Assembly: GCA_001873675.1 (NCBI GenBank)
Contig: MNZP01000190.1
Span: 1-9,637 of the forward strand
From: Syntrophaceae bacterium CG2_30_49_12
Lineage (GTDB): Bacteria; Desulfobacterota; Syntrophia; Syntrophales; CG2-30-49-12
DNA length: 9,637 nucleotides
Direction: 5' to 3'
The translations under genes and the position numbers were made by a program. This document shows, piece by piece, positions 7,735 to 9,637 of the stretch. Each line of letters opens with the position of its first letter. Position 1 is the first letter of the stretch. The notes under the pieces were generated by a model. It saw only the letters and a program-made list of their open reading frames with translations. It was not told the DNA's origin and did no database searches.

Positions 7735-8545
7735 CGGAAAACAGCCGGTGGATTTTAATGAAGACACGTTAAGGGGCCTTCTCTCGGGAAGGCGAATAGG
7801 GGGCAGCGTATACTTTTTCCGTAAAGTTGCCTCCACAAACGAGATTGCCTGCGAGCTTGCCTTGAAGGGCGCTTCCGAGGGGACCGTTGTCATTGCAGAT
7901 GCTCAGACAAAGGGAAAAGGTCGTTTTAACAGGGTGTGGCAATCACCTGCGGGCTGTAATCTATATACATCAATCGTCATCAGACCCCCTACAGAACCTG
8001 CCCTTGCTTCGCAGATTACTCTTATGACAGGCGTTGCTGTAGCCGAGCTCCTCTCCTCCTATTGCCCCTATGTTACCCTTAAGTGGCCGAATGATGTACA
8101 GATCGGCGGGAAAAAGGTGTCCGGTATCCTTGCACAGATGCGGGCCTCCGGGAAGAGAGTTGATTTTATTATTGTGGGGATCGGTACCAATATTAACATG
8201 AAAAGGGATGCATTCGAGGAGACTATTCAAGATATTTCAACATCCTTAAGAGAGGAAACAGGGGGCGATATTTCCCGCGTTGATTTGACCGTTAAATTGT
8301 ACGATAGCTTTGAGAGATGGTATGCAAGGTATATCAGGGATGGATTCGATCCGATAAGGGATATGTGGCTCAAATACAACAGCAAGGGAAGGCATGTCCA
8401 GGTGGTGTCTGGAAATGAGTTGTACAAAGGGGAAGTAGTGGGTATTGATGGAGACGGGGCGCTCCTCCTTCGTGATGAAAATAAGATCACCAGGCGGATC
8501 ATCGCCGGTGATGTTTCAATTCTCAGAGGTTTAGTATGCTTTTAG
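7727..8545 (+). CDS. birA: Biotin-[acetyl-CoA-carboxylase] ligase, HTH-less
   Basis: This enzyme forms biotinyl-AMP and attaches biotin to the lysine of carboxyl-carrier proteins. The 272-residue protein begins almost directly with the catalytic domain: STNE at 36-39, GKGRFNR at 63-69 (the GRGRRGR biotin/AMP loop), KWPND at 119-123, GGKKVSGIL with K130 at the catalytic-lysine position, and GIGTNIN at 151-157. Residues from about 218 form the small C-terminal SH3-like domain. The N-terminal winged helix of E. coli BirA is missing, so it should not repress biotin genes. The loop differs from the E. coli form: K, F and N replace R116, R119 and G120, but the arginines matching R118 and R121 remain. 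The start is GTG inside the nadC end. No ribosome site is visible and an in-frame TAA lies five codons upstream, which suggests translational coupling to nadC. Confidence 0.95.
   Translation: MDNGKQPVDFNEDTLRGLLSGRRIGGSVYFFRKVASTNEIACELALKGASEGTVVIADAQTKGKGRFNRVWQSPAGCNLYTSIVIRPPTEPALASQITLMTGVAVAELLSSYCPYVTLKWPNDVQIGGKKVSGILAQMRASGKRVDFIIVGIGTNINMKRDAFEETIQDISTSLREETGGDISRVDLTVKLYDSFERWYARYIRDGFDPIRDMWLKYNSKGRHVQVVSGNELYKGEVVGIDGDGALLLRDENKITRRIIAGDVSILRGLVCF
8525..8530 (+). promoter_or_regulatory. coaX ribosome binding site within birA
   Basis: AGAGGT lies five bases before the coaX ATG at 8536, inside the last codons of birA. It fixes the coaX start and supports direct reinitiation by ribosomes finishing birA. 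Confidence 0.65.
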
Positions 8546-9300
8546 CCATTGATGTGGGAAATACGGACACCGTCCTCGGTTTATATGATGAAGATGAACT
8601 GATCCATGACTGGAGGATCAGGACAGTTGTTGATCATACCGTGGATGAGTACGGGTTGCTGATCCTTAGCCTGTACAAATCACGGAGAGTCAGATCGAGA
8701 GTAATTAAGGATATTATTATTTCTTGTGTTGTTCCGCCGATGTTGAATATCCTGGAGCCGGTTTGCAGTAAGTATTTTGATATCAAGCCCTTCATTGTCG
8801 GGCCGGGCATTAAGACGGGGATGCCGATTTTTTATGATAATCCGAGGGAAGTAGGGGCTGATCGGATTGTCAATGCCGTTGCGGCCTATGAAAAACATAA
8901 GAGGGCGCTCATTATTGTAGATTTCGGCACCGCTACTACCTTTGATTATGTGTCAGTCAAAGGGGAATATATGGGGGGGTGTATATCGCCCGGGATCATG
9001 ATTTCCTCTGAGGCCCTCTTTGCCCGGGCGGCGAAGCTGCCGCGGGTGGAATTGACCAAACCCAAGACGATTATCGGCAAGGATACGGTGAGCAGTATGC
9101 AGGCAGGGATCGTTTACGGCTATGCGAGTCTTGTGGATGGTATTGTCGAACGCATGAAAGCAGAGGTAAAATCAGATCCCCTGGTCGTGGCGACAGGGGG
9201 ACTGGCGAAGATCGTCGCGCCTGAGACAAAAAGCATTGCTGTCGTTGATGAAATGCTTACCCTGGAAGGACTTCGCATCATCTATTTGCGAAACAGATAA
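8536..9300 (+). CDS. coaX: Type III pantothenate kinase
   Basis: It phosphorylates pantothenate in the first step of CoA synthesis. CoaX enzymes are ASKHA-fold kinases that need a monovalent cation and, unlike CoaA, are not feedback-inhibited by CoA. The 254-residue length is standard. Motifs are IDVGNTDTVLGLY at 5-17 with D6 in the phosphate-1 loop, GADRIVNAVAAYEKH from G107 with the catalytic D109, VDFGTATTFDYV with D129, GGCISPGIM and a late ATGGLA. The ATG overlaps the end of birA by 10 bases and has its own ribosome site. It is the last gene of the valS-nadC-birA-coaX series. The pairing with birA is a conserved arrangement in many bacteria and gives no sign of transfer. Confidence 0.97.
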   Translation: MLLAIDVGNTDTVLGLYDEDELIHDWRIRTVVDHTVDEYGLLILSLYKSRRVRSRVIKDIIISCVVPPMLNILEPVCSKYFDIKPFIVGPGIKTGMPIFYDNPREVGADRIVNAVAAYEKHKRALIIVDFGTATTFDYVSVKGEYMGGCISPGIMISSEALFARAAKLPRVELTKPKTIIGKDTVSSMQAGIVYGYASLVDGIVERMKAEVKSDPLVVATGGLAKIVAPETKSIAVVDEMLTLEGLRIIYLRNR

Positions 9301-9348
9301 GGTGCAAAACCGCCGAGATTTATACTCATTGTCATGTCAATCAAGAAA

Positions 9349-9412
9349 TGTCATTTCGACCGCAGGGAGAAATCTAAGATTTCTCAGTCGTGGAGACTCC
9401 TTCGAAATGACA
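9349..9412. repeat. Palindromic intergenic repeat (REP/MITE-like)
   Basis: The outer arms TGTCATTTCGA (9349-9359) and TCGAAATGACA (9402-9412) are perfect 11-base inverted copies. Inside them lies a second 9-base perfect palindrome, GAGAAATCT at 9367-9375 and AGATTTCTC at 9377-9385, around one base. The segment starts 48 bases after the coaX stop. Elements with this TGTCATTTCG...GAGAAATCT...CGAAATGACA pattern are, from general knowledge, widespread multi-copy intergenic repeats in several anaerobic phyla, and they resemble REP or MITE sequences. It could fold in the 3' end of the coaX message, but it lacks the T-run of an intrinsic terminator. Copy number cannot be judged from one window. Confidence 0.8.
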
Positions 9413-9637
9413 CAGCAATTCTCGGTGAATATTTTTAGCTCCTATTGATAGGGCATTTAGTCGAATCTCGGAAATATTTTTCGCGAAGATTTTCAGCCCT
9501 GCATATCTAAGGACTTAATATCATTAAAGAAATAAAAACTAGACATTTCCCTTTTAATACTGTATGTAATTCAGCAGGTTACAACATACCTCCCATTTTA
9601 GGGGAAAGGGAAAGTGCACTTAAAAAAGCATCTGAGC
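9413..9637. other. AT-rich intergenic DNA without a supported gene
   Basis: No coding frame with recognisable protein features starts here on either strand. Two similar segments, TCTCGG followed by AATATTTTT, occur at 9420-9436 and 9466-9481 about 46 bases apart, and TTCGCGAA forms a small palindrome near 9480-9487. On the minus strand a frame enters from the right edge and stops at 9579-9581, but only about 18 codons are visible. No tRNA, terminator with T-run or clear promoter was found. Confidence 0.6.

Noticed and set aside
9579..9637. Possible 3' end of a minus-strand gene entering from the right edge and ending at TAA 9579-9581
   Set aside because: Only about 18 codons are visible, with no recognisable motif. 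The stretch could be chance.

Overview
The window looks like chromosomal DNA of an anaerobic bacterium, most likely a deltaproteobacterium (Desulfobacterota, perhaps Syntrophales-like). That placement is an inference from three things: moderate GC content, the valS-nadC-birA-coaX gene order, and a giant 2-hydroxyacyl-CoA dehydratase/benzoyl-CoA reductase-type activase. No 16S or other decisive marker is present.

Layout. The left 4 kb is on the minus strand. A very long frame opens with GTG at 2761 and stays open for 920 codons to the left edge. It encodes two tandem BadF/BadG/BcrA/BcrD ATPase (activase) modules followed by a cysteine-rich linker and a DUF2229-type domain; the C-terminus lies outside the window. 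Upstream of it on the same strand is a single-domain mannose-1-phosphate guanylyltransferase (2911-3987). The 149-base gap between them holds short heptamer repeats and a 13-base inverted repeat. A divergent intergenic region (3988-4175) carries a good sigma70-like promoter pointing right.

The right half is a compact plus-strand operon: valS (valyl-tRNA synthetase), nadC (quinolinate phosphoribosyltransferase), birA (biotin-protein ligase without the DNA-binding domain) and coaX (type III pantothenate kinase). valS and nadC are 13 bases apart. nadC/birA overlap by 8 bases and birA/coaX by 10, so the last three are probably translationally coupled. They supply NAD, protein-bound biotin and CoA. 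After coaX the last 337 bases hold a palindromic intergenic repeat of the TGTCATTTCG/CGAAATGACA type and then AT-rich DNA with no supported gene.

Most of the window is ordinary housekeeping sequence. The best candidate for something unusual is the giant activase. It has a canonical second ATPase module, a first module with altered nucleotide-binding motifs but retained cluster cysteines, and no dehydratase or reductase partner gene in view.
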